From contig DAIDHR010000021.1 of the NCBI GenBank assembly GCA_027459605.1, forward strand, positions 1 to 35,738: a stretch of DNA of 35,738 nucleotides, read 5' to 3'. Position numbers and translations under genes: made by a program. Shown piece after piece: positions 1-9,114 of the stretch. Each line of letters starts with the position of its first letter. Position 1 is the first letter of the stretch. The notes below the pieces were generated by a model, which was not told the origin of the DNA, made no database searches, and saw only the letters and a list, made by a program, of their open reading frames with translations. Source of the DNA: Alphaproteobacteria bacterium (lineage in GTDB: Bacteria; Pseudomonadota; Alphaproteobacteria; UBA9655).

Positions 1-1
1 A

Positions 2-118
2 TGCCTAAAAAACACGGTGATCCCGGGATCATTTTTAAAGTTTAACAAAAAAGAGGAACAAATCAAAGCTTCAAAAGAAAAAGAACCTATTAAAAAACAT
101 CAGAAAAAATCAGGATGA
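2..118 (+). CDS. C-terminal tail of an unidentified plus-strand gene (partial)
   Basis: A reading frame is open from the window edge (frame 2) to a TGA at 116-118 and gives 38 residues. The composition is strongly biased to Lys, Glu and Gln, with segments such as KKEEQIKASKEKEP and KKHQKKSG, typical of a soluble charged C-terminal tail. The frame-1 alternative, which begins with ATG at base 1, stops after 14 codons and looks accidental. The frame is convergent with acnA. No family can be named from so short a piece, and it may be a chance open frame. Confidence 0.35.
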   Translation, partial: CLKNTVIPGSFLKFNKKEEQIKASKEKEPIKKHQKKSG

Positions 119-162
119 TATGCTCTTTGATAGAGGGCAAGAATCTACTAAGCAAGGTTACT

Positions 163-201
163 AAAGTGCGAGCTCTGCATAAAGTATGGCGAAGCAATCT
201 A
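163..201 (+). repeat. Degenerate single arm of the 'CATTGCGAG...GCGAAGCAATC' palindromic element
   Basis: The segment reads GTGCGAG, a short spacer, then GGCGAAGCAATCT. It aligns over its whole length with the left arm of the complete palindromic element at 26722-26880. Only one arm is present here, between acnA and the upstream gene tail, so it looks like a decayed copy. The rest of the gap down to base 243 holds nothing else I can name. Confidence 0.45.
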
Positions 202-243
202 CTCTTTGATCGCGAGTTGGTTTAACTTTTTCAAATACTTCTA

Positions 244-2916
244 TCACCTAGGGGAATTCATCAATTGGCGAAGAACATAATGTAAAATACCATCATTTTT
301 GTAGTAAGAAACTTCATTCTCTGTATCAATACAACAGATGAGAGGAATTTTTTCTGTTGGTTTACTTTGATGATGAATCCGAGCCAAAAGTTTCATCTTG
401 GGCCGCAAGTCCTGGCCATCTAATCCCTCAATATCAAATAATTCTGATCCATCGAGGTCGAGTGTGAGGCGAGTAACCCCTTCTGTAAACACAAGGGGAA
501 GGACCCCCATACCGATTAGATTGCTTCGATGGATGCGCTCAAAACTTTCAGCAATCACAGCTTTTACGCCCAAAAGTCGAGGACCTTTGGCCGCCCAGTC
601 CCGAGATGATCCTGTCCCATACTCTTTTCCTGCAATGATGAGAAGAGGAACCTCTTCCGCCTGATAGCGCATAGCCGCATCAAAAATGGGAAGAATGTCC
701 CCTTTTGGCATATGGCGGGTAACCCCTCCCCTCACTCCAGGCGTCATTTCATTTTGAAGACGAATATTGGCAAAAGTCCCCCGCATCATCACTTCATGGC
801 TGCCTCGCCTTGATCCATAAGAATTAAAATCGCGCTCCTCCACATTGTGCTCTAAAAGATAGAGCCCTGCAGGACTTTCCCTTTGGATGCTCCCTGCAGG
901 AGAAATATGGTCTGTTGTTATGCTATCCCCTAAAATAGCAAGCGGCCGCGCTCCTTTAATATTGCCGAGGGAGGACGGCGTTTTTGGCATGTGATCAAAG
1001 AAGGGGGGATGCTTGACGTAAGTACTTTCCTTTGGCCAGTCATATGTTATTCCCCCCTCAATTTTCATATTCTTCCAATCTTCGCCACCGTCAAACACAT
1101 TGGCATATCGTTTTGTAAACATTTGAGGCGTCATAGAGGTTTGAATGACCTCCCTTATCTCTTGAGAGGAAGGCCAAATATCTTTGAGATACACATTTTT
1201 TCCTCTCTCATCTTGTCCTAATGGATCATTAAAAGGATCAATAAGCATGGTCCCAGCCAAAGCATAAGCCACCACTAGTGGAGGGGATGCAAGGTAGTTC
1301 ATCTTGACTTGAGGATGGATCCGGCCTTCAAAATTTCGGTTCCCCGAAAGGACAGCCGCTACGGATAAATCATTCTCATCTATCGTTTTAGCAATAGGAT
1401 CGGGAAGGGGCCCAGAGTTTCCAATGCACGTTGTGCAGCCATAACCAACAAGCTCAAAACCTAAAGTATCTAGCTCTTTTTGCAACCCAGCTTTTTCATA
1501 ATAATCACTCACAACCTGACTGCCTGGTGCCAAAGATGTTTTGACCCACGGTTTTGACCTAAGGCCTTTTCGAACTGCATTGCGAGCCAAAAGACCCGCT
1601 CCTACCATCACCATAGGATTTGAGGTATTCGTACAGCTTGTAATGGCTGCAATGACAACATCCCCATGGCCTAAAGTATAGGATTCACCTTCAACTTGAA
1701 CGCGCTTTTTTCTTCCATTTCCTTTTTCTTCATGAAGAAGTGTGTCCTGGGCTGAAGCCAGAGCATTTTTTAAAAGGATCTTGTCTTGGGGGCGTTTTGG
1801 TCCTGCAAGAGTGGGTTCGACATCTTCTAAATTAAGGGTGAGTGTATCCGTAAAGACGGGCTCTTTTCCGTGCCAAAGTCCCTGGGTTTTGGCATAAGCT
1901 TCAACAAGTTTAATACGGTGAGGATCCCTCCCCGTAAACTTAAGATAGGCAAGGGTTTCCTCATCTATGGGGAAAATACCACAAGTCGCTCCATATTCGG
2001 GTGACATGTTTCCAATAGTAGCTCGATCAGCAATACTTAAGTGCTTTAGACCGGGGCCGTAAAATTCGACGAATTTTCCGACGACTCCTTTTGAGCGCAG
2101 CATTTGAGTTACGGTTAAGACCAAATCCGTTGCTGTTGTCCCTTCTTTAAGCTCCCCCTCAAGGCGAAATCCAATAACATCAGGAATCACCATGGAAAAA
2201 GGCTGACCCAGCATAGCAGCTTCCGCCTCAATTCCTCCAACACCCCATCCTAAAATTCCCAGGCCATTAATCATGGTCGTGTGGCTATCCATCCCCACTA
2301 ACGTGTCTGGATAGGCTTCCAGACGGCCATTCCTTTGACTGGACCACACAACTTGTCCCAAATATTCAAGATTAACCTGATGGCATATCCCTGTCCCAGG
2401 AGGAACGACTCGAAAGTTATCAAATGCCTTTTGACCCCATTTCAAAAAGGCATACCGCTCATGATTACGCTCGACTTCACGCATCACATTAAATTTATAA
2501 GCATCCTGCTCCGCAAATCGATCCACAATAACGGAATGGTCAATAATCAGGTCTACAGGAGCCAAGGGATTAATGGCGTTTGGATTTCCACCCATGGTGG
2601 AAATGGCTGCTCTCATAGCGGCCAAATCAACAACGGCCGGAACACCCGTAAAATCTTGCATCAAAACCCGCGTTGGGGTGAAGGCAATCTCTCGGTTCGA
2701 CGTACGCGTCTTCACCCATTCTGCTAGAGCTTCGATGTCTTTTGCCTTAACAGCAACATCATCCTGCAACCGTAGCATATTCTCAAGGAGAACCTTTAAG
2801 GAATAAGGAAGCTGTGAAATATCGCCAAAATGTTTTGAGGCTTCCTCAAGAGAGTAATAAATATATTCTTTTCCTTCAACAGTAAGGGTTTTTTGAGTCT
2901 TAAGGTGGTAGGACAT
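244..2916 (-). CDS. acnA: Aconitate hydratase A (iron-sulfur TCA-cycle enzyme)
   Basis: This is a full-length aconitase of 890 aa that interconverts citrate and isocitrate through cis-aconitate in the TCA cycle. The [4Fe-4S] cluster cysteines are visible as TSCTNTSNP (C428) and GYGCTTCIGNSGPLP (C494, C497), close to C435, C501 and C504 of E. coli AcnA. The C-terminal swivel domain has GDSITTDHISPAG and the substrate-binding GTGSSRDWAAKG. The ATG at 2916 is preferred over an upstream in-frame TTG at 2922, because AGGAG lies 6 bases before the ATG and directly abuts the TTG. It follows der by about 110 bases on the same strand. An AT-rich leader containing TATGAT in that gap could be its own promoter, but no convincing -35 is visible. 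Confidence 0.97.
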   Translation of the reverse strand: MSYHLKTQKTLTVEGKEYIYYSLEEASKHFGDISQLPYSLKVLLENMLRLQDDVAVKAKDIEALAEWVKTRTSNREIAFTPTRVLMQDFTGVPAVVDLAAMRAAISTMGGNPNAINPLAPVDLIIDHSVIVDRFAEQDAYKFNVMREVERNHERYAFLKWGQKAFDNFRVVPPGTGICHQVNLEYLGQVVWSSQRNGRLEAYPDTLVGMDSHTTMINGLGILGWGVGGIEAEAAMLGQPFSMVIPDVIGFRLEGELKEGTTATDLVLTVTQMLRSKGVVGKFVEFYGPGLKHLSIADRATIGNMSPEYGATCGIFPIDEETLAYLKFTGRDPHRIKLVEAYAKTQGLWHGKEPVFTDTLTLNLEDVEPTLAGPKRPQDKILLKNALASAQDTLLHEEKGNGRKKRVQVEGESYTLGHGDVVIAAITSCTNTSNPMVMVGAGLLARNAVRKGLRSKPWVKTSLAPGSQVVSDYYEKAGLQKELDTLGFELVGYGCTTCIGNSGPLPDPIAKTIDENDLSVAAVLSGNRNFEGRIHPQVKMNYLASPPLVVAYALAGTMLIDPFNDPLGQDERGKNVYLKDIWPSSQEIREVIQTSMTPQMFTKRYANVFDGGEDWKNMKIEGGITYDWPKESTYVKHPPFFDHMPKTPSSLGNIKGARPLAILGDSITTDHISPAGSIQRESPAGLYLLEHNVEERDFNSYGSRRGSHEVMMRGTFANIRLQNEMTPGVRGGVTRHMPKGDILPIFDAAMRYQAEEVPLLIIAGKEYGTGSSRDWAAKGPRLLGVKAVIAESFERIHRSNLIGMGVLPLVFTEGVTRLTLDLDGSELFDIEGLDGQDLRPKMKLLARIHHQSKPTEKIPLICCIDTENEVSYYKNDGILHYVLRQLMNSPR

Positions 2917-3028
2917 TCTCAACTCCTGTCACTTGAACATTGCCGCTCCAAACTTGCCGTGACCTAAAAAGAGGATAAGAACAAGCCAGTATCGCAGTTA
3001 AGGATAAGTATAAATCATACCAAACTTT

Positions 3029-4399
3029 TCACTTTTCTGCATAAGGATTTTTACCTGACCGTATGTAAAGGCGGACGGGTACCCCTTCAAAATCAAAAGC
3101 TTCCCTCAGGCCATTAATTACATATTTGGCATAAGAATCAGGCAACTCTGTCGATTTACTTGAAAAAAGAACAAACGTTGGAGGCCGCGTCTTAATTTGG
3201 GTCAGATATTTAATTTTTATCCGACTTCCTCCTACAAGGGGGGGCGGGTGATGGGCAACAAGCCCCTCCAACCACCGATTGAGCTTGGATGTTGAAACCC
3301 TTCTATTCCAAACTTCATAAATGCCTAAAACAGCATCCAAAAGTTTTTCTTTGTTTTTCCCCGTCAATGCTGAAAGAGGAATTAATGGAATTCCCCTCAC
3401 CTGAGGTAAGGCTGTGGTCAGTCTGGCCCTTAAATGTGTTAGAAGCTCTTGTTTATTGGGGATGAGGTCCCACTTATTCAAAGCAAGCACAAGACATCTC
3501 CCCTCTCCTATCACTTGGGAGGCAATATGCAAATCTTGCTTTTCCAAAGGTTGAGTTGCATCAATCACCAAAATCACAACATGAGCATATTGAACCGCCG
3601 TTAAGCTTTCGGAGGTTGCAAGCCATTCCAATTTTTCGGTAACTTTTGCTCTTTTCCGAAGACCTGCCGTATCAATCAGTCTCAAAGGATGCCCCTCATA
3701 CTCCCAATCGATTGCAATGGCATCGCGTGTCACGCCAGCTTCAGGGCCTGTTAAAACGCGCTCATGTCCTATGAGCTGATTAAAAAGAGTTGATTTTCCA
3801 ACGTTAGGTCTTCCTACAATTGCCATTTGAAGGGGAGCTTGCTCTTCTTCCTTTTCTGCTTCTGGCACTAAAGGGCCTTTATAAAAAGGAAGAAGGGCTT
3901 CATAAAGGAAATCCATTCCGAGCCCATGTTCGGATGAGATAGGAAGAGGATCCCCAAACCCAAGTCCCCACGCCTCAGCAATGCCTTGCGTTCCTTCTTT
4001 TCCTTCACACTTGTTTCCAACCAAAATAATGGGGCGCCCTGTCTTCCGAAGAAGATTAGCAAATGCTTGATCGAGAGGCGTTATCCCTTCCCGCGCATCA
4101 ATCATAAACAAAACAACATCAGCCATGCGAAGCGCTTCTAAAACTTGAACCTTCATCCCCTTCATCAAAGGATCTTCGCTTTTATCCTCAAGTCCTGCTG
4201 TGTCGATTAGTTTAAGGGGGATATCCCCTAATTGGCCGAAGGCTTCTTTCCTATCTCGCGTTACTCCTGGAAGATCATGAACAATCGCCATGCGTTTTCC
4301 GCACAACCGATTAAAAAGCGTTGACTTGCCCACATTGGGCCGGCCTACAATCGTCACCTGGAGACCATATTTTCTACAAAATGTTTCAGAGAGAATCAT
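3029..4399 (-). CDS. der: Ribosome biogenesis GTPase Der (EngA)
   Basis: Der is a double GTPase that acts late in assembly of the 50S ribosomal subunit. The 456-residue protein has two complete G domains. The first has P-loop GRPNVGKST at 19-27, DTAG at 66-69 and NKCE at 129-132. The second has GRPNVGKST at 196-204, DTAG at 243-246 and NKWD at 308-311. A KH-like RNA-binding domain follows at about 360-456. The NKCE variant in place of NKxD in the first domain fits alphaproteobacterial relatives as I recall them. The start is the ATG closest to the first P-loop. The gene lies 82 bases downstream of bamB on the same strand, as in the E. coli yfgM-bamB-der arrangement. Confidence 0.97.
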   Translation of the reverse strand: MILSETFCRKYGLQVTIVGRPNVGKSTLFNRLCGKRMAIVHDLPGVTRDRKEAFGQLGDIPLKLIDTAGLEDKSEDPLMKGMKVQVLEALRMADVVLFMIDAREGITPLDQAFANLLRKTGRPIILVGNKCEGKEGTQGIAEAWGLGFGDPLPISSEHGLGMDFLYEALLPFYKGPLVPEAEKEEEQAPLQMAIVGRPNVGKSTLFNQLIGHERVLTGPEAGVTRDAIAIDWEYEGHPLRLIDTAGLRKRAKVTEKLEWLATSESLTAVQYAHVVILVIDATQPLEKQDLHIASQVIGEGRCLVLALNKWDLIPNKQELLTHLRARLTTALPQVRGIPLIPLSALTGKNKEKLLDAVLGIYEVWNRRVSTSKLNRWLEGLVAHHPPPLVGGSRIKIKYLTQIKTRPPTFVLFSSKSTELPDSYAKYVINGLREAFDFEGVPVRLYIRSGKNPYAEK

Positions 4400-4481
4400 A
4401 ATATTTATTCCACTAAGGATAAGCCATTAGCCTACCCTATTTTCAGCCTGGTATACCAACTATGGCCTTTCCCGGTGTCGG

Positions 4482-5768
4482 CTATTTATACGCCTTTAGC
4501 TCTCCATTGTCCGTTAGAATATAGAGTGTTTCTTTCGCGACAACGGGGTGGAGAGAGAGAGAAGTATCGAGCTGTCGATCAGAAAAGAATTTACCCGTTG
4601 CAGGATCAAAAGCTACTAAGCTTCCCTTTGTATTCACTAAGTAAAGTTTACCCCCTGCTACAATTGGACCTTCCCAAATAACTTTATGGGGCTGTTCAGG
4701 ATCAGAATCTAATTTTGTAACCCATACTATCTGACCATAATCTCGCGTTAAGCATAGAAGCTCATTATGAGAATTGACCATAAAGATAAAGCCCCCCAAG
4801 ACAGCTGGAGTACGGGTACTCCCAATACTTCGTTCCCATATTCTTTCCCCTTTTCGCAGGTCATAAGCAGCCATCTTGTGATTGTGACCGATAATAATCA
4901 GAACGTTTTCATCTATCACAGGAAGAGAACGGATATGGGAAAGGGCTGAAAGAGAATCAGGCCGTCTTGTGGAACTTAAAGTTTCGGTCCACAATTGATG
5001 CCCATTTTCTGCTTTTAAAGCATAAATTTCTCCTGAGGAATAAGGAACGATCACAACACCCTTTGCCACTGCTGGACTTGCTGATCCAAGAAGACCTGCA
5101 TACTCTGTAATCCCTGCATGTTCCCATAAGCGGTTTCCTTTTTCCGCATCTAAAACTTCCAGCTGGTTGCTAATCGTCAATACGTAAAGCCGCCCATCAG
5201 CAAAAGTTGGGGCGGCTCTCACAGGGCTTTGGGTCGTAAAACGCCACAAAATTTTTCCAGTTTTTGCATCTATAGCAAGCACTTGTGCGTGGGGAGATGC
5301 AACAAAGACCTTCCCATTCCCATGGGCAAGCCCCCCTCCAATAATGGACTCATCTCGTCCTTCTGGAGAAATATCCGTCTGCCAAATCCTCCCTCCCGTT
5401 TCCTCTTCGAAAGCACTAACCTGACCTCGTGTATCTAATGTATAAATAGTGCCTTCACTAACAATAGGGGCTGACAAAAATCTTCCATCACCATTTCCTG
5501 AGCCGACGGAGGTAGACCATTTTTGTCCAAAGGTATCTTTAAGGGAGAGATGAGGGGCAACATGCGATGGTCCAGCACCGGCTTGCGGCCAATCACGAGC
5601 CATTTCTTCAGAAGGGAGTGTTATAATTGTGCCTTTTGTTTCTTCATCAACTTTGACTGAACTTTCATAATTGACAACGGGAATCCGTGTTCCCGTAATG
5701 GGGGTTTTTTGAGCTTCACAGGCCACCAGCGCAAGTGCAACAAGCCCCCAGCCTACAAGTTTCTTCAT
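4482..5768 (-). CDS. bamB: Outer membrane protein assembly lipoprotein BamB (PQQ-like beta-propeller)
   Basis: BamB is the beta-propeller lipoprotein of the BAM complex, which folds beta-barrel proteins into the outer membrane. The 428-residue product starts with a lipoprotein signal ending in LVAC, with the lipidated cysteine at position 17. Repeated PQQ-type blades follow, each with a segment like VYALDAKTGKILWRF (for example LAIDAKTGKILWRF, YALKAENGHQLW, LVAFDPATGKFF). Its ATG overlaps the stop of the upstream YfgM-like gene in an ATGA junction, indicating translational coupling. Family and gene order agree well. A generic PQQ-repeat protein is the only real alternative. Confidence 0.92.
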   Translation of the reverse strand: MKKLVGWGLVALALVACEAQKTPITGTRIPVVNYESSVKVDEETKGTIITLPSEEMARDWPQAGAGPSHVAPHLSLKDTFGQKWSTSVGSGNGDGRFLSAPIVSEGTIYTLDTRGQVSAFEEETGGRIWQTDISPEGRDESIIGGGLAHGNGKVFVASPHAQVLAIDAKTGKILWRFTTQSPVRAAPTFADGRLYVLTISNQLEVLDAEKGNRLWEHAGITEYAGLLGSASPAVAKGVVIVPYSSGEIYALKAENGHQLWTETLSSTRRPDSLSALSHIRSLPVIDENVLIIIGHNHKMAAYDLRKGERIWERSIGSTRTPAVLGGFIFMVNSHNELLCLTRDYGQIVWVTKLDSDPEQPHKVIWEGPIVAGGKLYLVNTKGSLVAFDPATGKFFSDRQLDTSLSLHPVVAKETLYILTDNGELKAYK

Positions 5769-6424
5769 TGCTGAGCCTCTTTTTCAAGCTCTTCAGTGAG
5801 CAGAGACGGTGGAATGTCGAGTTGAGACAACATTAAGCCAGCACGCATTTTTTCAGAAGAAGTTATGTATCTTTCCTTTAAAATTCGAACGTATTTCTCG
5901 GCAGCTTTAACATCATCTCCTCTCTTTAAATCAGCCAACCCCAAAAGCTCAAGAGAAAGCGCAGCCCATGCGTTATTAGGAGCAGCTAAGGACTCAAGTG
6001 AGTTTAAAACTTTTTGGCTGCTAAGCATACGTTCTCCCATGAGAACAGTAGGCAAATTTCCCAAAGCAGGATCTGATGCATTTTCTTGAGCTATTTTCGT
6101 GTAGACCTCTTCGGGATTAGGAAGGAGCGAAGCTTCATAAAGCTGGGCAAGTTTTCCATACCCTCCCCCATCCTTAGCAATCGCCTGGAAAGCAGAAAGG
6201 GCTTCATTCTTTTTTCCTTGTTTCATTAAGTTTACAGCTTGTGAGAAGGAAATGTGGCCTTTGAGCTGATGCTGGGTTTTCCAATATTTCCAAAATGAAT
6301 AGCCAGCCGTCACAAGAACGATCGCTAAGGCTAAGCCTATCAGATAGTTTCCATACTTGTGCCATAAAATGATAATCCGCTCCTCGCGAATATCTTCTTC
6401 AAGCTCCCTAAAAAAATCACTCAT
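5765..6424 (-). CDS. YfgM-like membrane-anchored tetratricopeptide protein
   Basis: The 219-aa protein has a short cytoplasmic N-terminus, one membrane helix at about residues 26-46 (rich in LALAIVLVTAGY) and a helical periplasmic domain of the TPR_21/YfgM type. In E. coli YfgM associates with the SecYEG translocon and periplasmic chaperones. Position directly upstream of bamB, with a 4-base ATGA overlap, supports the same role here. The helical segments AVNLMKQGKKNEALSAFQAI and LLGLADLKRGDDVKAAEKY have TPR-like spacing. A GGAG lies 8 bases before the ATG. This is probably the first gene of the yfgM-bamB-der transcription unit. Confidence 0.8.
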   Translation of the reverse strand: MSDFFRELEEDIREERIIILWHKYGNYLIGLALAIVLVTAGYSFWKYWKTQHQLKGHISFSQAVNLMKQGKKNEALSAFQAIAKDGGGYGKLAQLYEASLLPNPEEVYTKIAQENASDPALGNLPTVLMGERMLSSQKVLNSLESLAAPNNAWAALSLELLGLADLKRGDDVKAAEKYVRILKERYITSSEKMRAGLMLSQLDIPPSLLTEELEKEAQQ

Positions 6425-6531
6425 ATCTAAGCTCCATTTTCTGCTCCCTACCTTAATTTAACTCTTTCTATTGGTAAAGAGCCATTAGACCACTTTTGAA
6501 ATTTCTAAAAAGGACTGACTCTTTTCTCTCT

Positions 6532-6681
6532 TGTCATCCTCGGACTAGGAAGGGCTTGTTTTTCTTTAAAAAACAATGAATTTCCTTGATCCGTGGATCT
6601 AGATGTTAAAAGAGATCCACGTGTCAAGAAAGCCTAAACTCCTGCTTCGCAGAAGCAAGGCTTTCTAACACGAGGATGGCA
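6532..6681. repeat. Palindromic intergenic element, family A (terminal arm TGTCATCCTCGG)
   Basis: The arms TGTCATCCTCGGACTAGGAA (from 6532) and the reverse complement of the segment ending at 6681 (TGCCATCCTCGTGTTAGAAA) are imperfect inverted copies. Inside lies a long hairpin at 6585-6628: CTTGA and CGTGGATCT pair with AGATCCACG and TCAAG around a small internal loop. A second small hairpin, GCTTC-gca-GAAGC, lies at 6644-6656. No protein is encoded. It fills most of the 375-base divergent gap between the YfgM-like gene and the thioesterase and resembles mobile palindromic elements known from Rickettsia and relatives. The rest of the gap holds no gene. Confidence 0.65.
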
Positions 6682-6799
6682 GTATGGGGAATATTTCAAA
6701 GTATTATAGCAGCTTCGAAAGAGGCCTATTAAATCCATAGAGTTAGAAAAAACAATTTGATATAGTGATTGTCAACACTTTCTTATAGGAAACATTTAA

Positions 6800-7186
6800 A
6801 TGACTGAAGCTCTTCCTCCCATTGAAAACCTGACCTTACGTATGATTGCCATGCCGCGTGATGCTAATCCCTCAGGAGATATTTTTGGAGGGTGGCTTAT
6901 CTCATTGATGGATATGGCAGGAGGAACGGTTGCAATTCATAGCTCAAAGGGACGAGTTGTCCTTGCCGCTATAGATAAAATGTCCTTTATTCGCCCTGTT
7001 TTTGTAGGGGATGAAGTCAGCTGTTATGCTCACATTGTAAAAACAGGGACAACGTCTATGCAGGTAAGTGTTGAAGCATGGGTTCGCCGCCCCAGGGGTG
7101 GGAATATCCATAAAGTTACCGAAGGCCTTTTTACGTTCGTTGGAATTGATGACAACCGTAAACCACGCCCTTTGCCACAAAAATAA
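6800..7186 (+). CDS. yciA: YciA-type acyl-CoA thioesterase (hotdog fold)
   Basis: This is a short hotdog-fold hydrolase that releases CoA from acyl-CoA esters and may recycle CoA or protect lipid pools in the cytoplasm. The 128-residue length is usual for YciA. The family signature is clear near the N-terminus: MPRDANPSGDIFGGW at about 18-32, followed by LMDMAGG at 36-42, which contributes the active-site region of the dimer. The DKMSFIRPVFVGDEV segment forms the next conserved block. AGGAAA lies just before the ATG. It is divergent from the yfgM-bamB-der cluster and ends 3 bases before the convergent secreted-protein gene. Confidence 0.93.
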   Translation: MTEALPPIENLTLRMIAMPRDANPSGDIFGGWLISLMDMAGGTVAIHSSKGRVVLAAIDKMSFIRPVFVGDEVSCYAHIVKTGTTSMQVSVEAWVRRPRGGNIHKVTEGLFTFVGIDDNRKPRPLPQK

Positions 7187-7189
7187 ACA

Positions 7190-7606
7190 TTATTTTTCAA
7201 CCCGAGAAGGCCCCCATAACCATTCACTAATACTGATCCATAATTTATCCCACCAAGACATTTCGAGAATAGGGGAAGGTTCTATAGGTTCTAAAAGTTT
7301 GGGGTCAAGGGCTCGGATCCCTCCACCAGGGGGTGAACCCATCATTTTATCGCTAAAAAAGAAAGTACTCGGCTCTTCTGCATCTTCCTGAGGAAACTTT
7401 GAGGTGTCTTCTTTGTCTCGCCCCAAAGAGTTGGAGCTATCTACTTTTAGAACATCATCACTTCCCTCTGGTCGAATTCTTGTAGCCCCACTTAAATCCT
7501 CTTCTGTTGTAGGCACCTCCTTGATATGAGCGTGAGCATTGTTTAGCAGGCTAAGGCTAAGGCTAATAAGAATAAGAATTCCCCAAGAGTTCATGAGCTT
7601 TCTCAT
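7190..7606 (-). CDS. Small secreted protein of unknown function
   Basis: This 138-aa protein is not recognised. Residues 1-26 look like a Sec signal peptide (hydrophobic ILILISLSLSLL, then cleavage after NAHA). The mature part is acidic and polar, without cysteines or obvious domains. It has a Gly/Pro stretch SPPGGG at its middle and a tryptophan-rich C-terminus (MSWWDKLW, EWLWGPS), which could associate with a membrane surface. There is no clear Shine-Dalgarno before the first ATG, and the ATG four codons later is an alternative. The gene is convergent with yciA and divergent from the YbjN-like gene. Confidence 0.6.
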   Translation of the reverse strand: MRKLMNSWGILILISLSLSLLNNAHAHIKEVPTTEEDLSGATRIRPEGSDDVLKVDSSNSLGRDKEDTSKFPQEDAEEPSTFFFSDKMMGSPPGGGIRALDPKLLEPIEPSPILEMSWWDKLWISISEWLWGPSRVEK

Positions 7607-7804
7607 ATTTTATTATTTATCCATTACTACTATACACCATGGTATCTCTTAAATTCAATGGGATGAGAAATCAGACGGAGAGATTTCTGCATTTTTTACT
7701 ATTTTTGATGTCTTTCTCCCCTTTCTCCATCATTTAAATTAACTAATGAAAATTTCTGAAAACGACGCTAAGGTACAAAAGACCATTCAGAGACGAGATT
7801 TAAA

Positions 7805-8308
7805 ATGCAAGCCAAAACCCAAGAAAATTACTTTCCTTATTCCTCGCCTATTAGCCTCCTGGAAGAGTTATTTTTCCAATTTGAATGGAGTTATGATCGC
7901 ATTAGTGAAAATGAAATTGCAGCAGAGGCAGAAGGAAGGTGGTGTAACTATCGCCTTTTTTCTATGTGGAGGCATGAATTGGAAAGCTTGGTCTTAAGCT
8001 CCATCATCGACATTAAAATCCCTCAAGATAAACGTATGTATGTGGCAACTCTCCTCTCCACCTTTAACCCTAGAGTTTGGCTGGGACACTTTGAAATTTC
8101 TCCAGATGAAGATGTTCCTGCTTTTCGCTATAATTTAACCTTGAAGGGAAATCCAGGGATAACCCTTGAGCAAGCAGAAGAAATTCTGTCTACGGCCTTG
8201 AATGAGTGCGACCGAATTTATCCTGCCCTCCAATTTGTTCTCTGGGGCGGCAAGAGTCCTGAAGAGGCGCTTATGGCTGCTATGCTCGACACCCATGGGG
8301 AAGCCTAA
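7805..8308 (+). CDS. YbjN domain protein
   Basis: The 167-aa protein matches the YbjN (type III secretion chaperone-like fold) family found next to proC in many alphaproteobacteria. Recognisable parts are the WCNYRLFSMWRHELESL block, VATLLSTFNPRVWLGHFEI in the middle and the C-terminal LNECDRIYPALQFVLWGGKS helix. In E. coli YbjN is linked to stress and motility regulation; the biochemical role in alphaproteobacteria is unknown. The TAA stop shares its last base with the proC ATG (8308), so the two are probably translated together. The start has only a weak purine-rich site (GAGACGAGA). No other in-frame start looks better. Confidence 0.82.
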   Translation: MQAKTQENYFPYSSPISLLEELFFQFEWSYDRISENEIAAEAEGRWCNYRLFSMWRHELESLVLSSIIDIKIPQDKRMYVATLLSTFNPRVWLGHFEISPDEDVPAFRYNLTLKGNPGITLEQAEEILSTALNECDRIYPALQFVLWGGKSPEEALMAAMLDTHGEA

Positions 8309-9114
8309 TGAGGCTCCGTGTTGCTCTGGTTGGTTGTGGAGCAATGGGATCTGCCCTTCTTAGGGGATGGTTAACACTTTCTGATTCAGAGTCACGATTT
8401 AAAAATATCTGGGTCATCACCCCTCACCGTGAAAGCGCTGTCCATTTCCTTGATGATTCCCGGGTTGAATGGTTTGCATCTCCTAGCTCCCTTCCCCACT
8501 CCCCTGATATCATTGTATTTGCAGTTAAGCCTCATCTTCTTGAGGAAATTCTCCCTCTCTATAAATCATTTGATTCCCTCATCATTTCAGTAGCCTCGGG
8601 CAAACCTTTGTCTTTTTACAAAAAAGTACTTCCCCTTTCTCACACCATTGTTCGGGCCATGCCTAATACCCCTGTGGAGATTCATAAAGGTGTCATAGCT
8701 TTTCTTGCAAATACGACTCTTACACCCGATCAAATGAACATGATAAACATTTGCTTCAAAGACATGGGTTTTTGTTTATGGGTAAGCTCTGATAATGAAA
8801 TTGATAAAATCACAGCCATTTCAGGTTCAGGTCCAGCCTACGTATTTTATATGATAGAAGCCTTTGCTCAAGGAGCTGAGTCTTTAGGTTTTCATAAGGA
8901 AATGGCCCTTTCTTTGGCTGTTTCTACATTTTGGGGATCTTCAGTCTATGCTCATGACTTAAAGGGGTCTCCTGCTGTACTGCGCAAAAATGTTACAAGT
9001 CCTCAAGGAACGACTGCCGCTGCCCTTAACGTTTTAGAAACCGGAAACCTTCATGCTCTTATGGAAGCGGCTATGAAAGCAGCCTATACGCGTGCTAAGG
9101 AGCTAAGAGGATGA
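8308..9114 (+). CDS. proC: Pyrroline-5-carboxylate reductase
   Basis: ProC catalyses the last step of proline synthesis, NAD(P)H-dependent reduction of pyrroline-5-carboxylate. The 268-residue protein shows the Rossmann dinucleotide loop VGCGAMGSA at about 8-16, the conserved RAMPNTP at 116-122, the substrate region ISGSGPAYVFYMIEA at 171-185, and the C-terminal family signature SPAVLRKNVTSPQGTTAAAL at 221-240. Length and motif spacing are normal, so it should be active. It is coupled to the gene before it by a 1-base overlap and to the gene after it by an ATGA overlap. Confidence 0.96.
   Translation: MRLRVALVGCGAMGSALLRGWLTLSDSESRFKNIWVITPHRESAVHFLDDSRVEWFASPSSLPHSPDIIVFAVKPHLLEEILPLYKSFDSLIISVASGKPLSFYKKVLPLSHTIVRAMPNTPVEIHKGVIAFLANTTLTPDQMNMINICFKDMGFCLWVSSDNEIDKITAISGSGPAYVFYMIEAFAQGAESLGFHKEMALSLAVSTFWGSSVYAHDLKGSPAVLRKNVTSPQGTTAAALNVLETGNLHALMEAAMKAAYTRAKELRG

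Noticed and set aside
18-35. TGATC-CCGG-GATCA palindrome followed by T residues as a terminator
   Set aside because: It lies inside the open tail of the plus-strand frame, upstream of its stop, and the stem has only 5 pairs.
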